A stretch of 64,000 nucleotides of DNA. It comes from Plasmodiophora brassicae. Taxonomy: Eukaryota > Endomyxa: Phytomyxea > Phytomyxea > Plasmodiophorida. Position 1 is the first letter of the stretch; every line of letters begins with the position of its first letter. Shown here piece after piece: positions 63,636 to 64,000 of the stretch. The position numbers were made by a program, and so were the translations under genes. Location: assembly GCA_036867785.1 (NCBI GenBank), contig CP145413.1:186001-250000 (forward strand). Reading direction: 5' to 3'. A model generated the notes under the pieces. It searched no databases, was not told where the DNA came from, and saw only the letters and a list, made by a program, of their open reading frames with translations.

Positions 63636-64000
63636 ATGACCGTGGAGGTGGCCACCATGCTGGGCGGGGCAGGCGGGGACACGGCGGGCGCCCCTGACGA
63701 CGACCGCCATGCGCATTGCGTCGAGGCGGCCATGGAGTTGCTGCGCAGCGAGAAGTCGTTCATCAGCAAGATGCGGATGCTGGACGGCGAGTTCGATCGG
63801 CGACTCAGAGGCCAGTATGCCATCCGGTCGGACGAATTCCCGGAATGGGATGCCACCGTCGACGGTCTGTTCTCGCACGCTGCGCGGTTCGAGAAGGTCC
63901 ATGGGAGGCTGTATAGGACCCTGAAGGACGCCACGCGGCGGTCGGCGATGATCGTCGAGTGCGGGAAGACGTTTCGGGAATTCATCGGCGAAGCAACCCC
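63636..64000 (+). CDS. RhoGEF (DH domain), N-terminal part, cut by window end
   Basis: Family role: DH domains exchange GDP for GTP on Rho/Rac/Cdc42. From ATG 63636 the frame is open to the last base. After about 25 residues comes HCVEAAMELLRSEKSFISKMRMLDGEF, the CR1 helix of a DH domain (ELLxxEKxYVxxL). Then EWDATVDGLFSHAARFEKVHGRLYRTLKDA matches the LFxNIxxIxxFHxxLLxxL block, and IVECGKTFREFIGEA the CR2 start. The rest, including any PH domain, lies outside. Confidence 0.72.
   Translation, partial: MTVEVATMLGGAGGDTAGAPDDDRHAHCVEAAMELLRSEKSFISKMRMLDGEFDRRLRGQYAIRSDEFPEWDATVDGLFSHAARFEKVHGRLYRTLKDATRRSAMIVECGKTFREFIGEAT

Overview
The window is nuclear DNA from a unicellular, flagellated (or recently flagellated) eukaryote with a compact genome. 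There are about 30 protein genes in 64 kb. Most are broken by very short spliceosomal introns: those I could place exactly are 41-63 nt, mostly GT-AG, often with a CTAAC/CTGAC-like branch site near the 3' end. Convergent neighbours are packed very tightly (23-42 bp, and in one case apparently sharing a CTAG stop). Basal-body, centrosome and ciliary proteins (SFI1, CEP131, ARMC9), COG4, a RasGAP-VPS9 protein, TPP1-like sedolisin, DUG2 and bacterial-type glucokinase point to an opisthokont/obazoan-like or related protist. I cannot name the lineage. All exon joins are manual, by phase and family conservation.

Layout. 0.5-1.4 kb: PSMD9/Nas2 (-). 1.6-2.1 kb: small basic protein with an RVxF-like motif (+). 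2.4-11.0 kb: a giant SFI1 centrin-binding-repeat gene (+), convergent with CEP131 (-, 11.2-12.9). 13.3-16.0 kb: COG4 (+). 16.3-18.7 kb: ARMC9 (-). 19.0-20.1 kb: ribokinase (-), divergent from an RsuA/RluB-type pseudouridine synthase (+, 20.4-21.4). 21.95-23.3 kb: bacterial-type glucokinase (+), 23 bp from ISCA2 (-). 24.1-27.0 kb: an unrecognised protein and a CAP-Gly/IQ/EF-hand protein (+). 27.2-29.1 kb: a 7TM orphan and a DOMON protein (-). 29.4-29.65 kb: tRNA-Ala(TGC) with a damaged copy. 30.4-31.15 kb: a 237-bp inverted duplication. 31.4-33.1 kb: mitochondrial uS5 (+). 33.2-35.35 kb: coiled-coil protein (-). 35.4-39.1 kb: DUG2-like WD40-M20 peptidase (-). 39.3-40.8 kb: PSMC6/Rpt4 (-). 41.2-42.8 kb: a phosphofructokinase homologue with altered catalytic motifs (+). 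42.9-43.1 kb: LYR-motif protein (-). 43.2-44.1 kb: small genes. 44.3-49.25 kb: CENP-E-like kinesin (+), convergent with the sedolisin (-, 49.25-51.56). 51.9-52.8 kb: two tandem small paralogues (-). 53.3-54.5 kb: Ulp1-type C48 protease (+). 55.05-57.5 kb: intronless RasGAP-VPS9 protein (+). 57.8-60.4 kb: a double-length PKA regulatory subunit (-). 61.2-62.1 kb: two His-rich proteins. 62.5-63.3 kb: second DOMON protein (+). 63.6-64.0 kb: N-terminus of a RhoGEF, cut by the window edge.

Most interesting: (1) the PKA regulatory subunit looks like two R subunits fused head to tail, with one docking domain, two pseudosubstrate sites and four cyclic-nucleotide-binding domains. (2) The PFK homologue has lost three hallmark active-site motifs. 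(3) Clusters of the palindrome TCCCGCGGGA, one forming a perfect 35-nt dyad, precede two neighbouring genes. (4) A near-identical 237-bp inverted duplication. (5) Two GC-AG introns supported by protein conservation. Several genes share a theme: centrosome/cilium (SFI1, CEP131, ARMC9, possibly the kinesin) and proteasome (PSMD9 and PSMC6).
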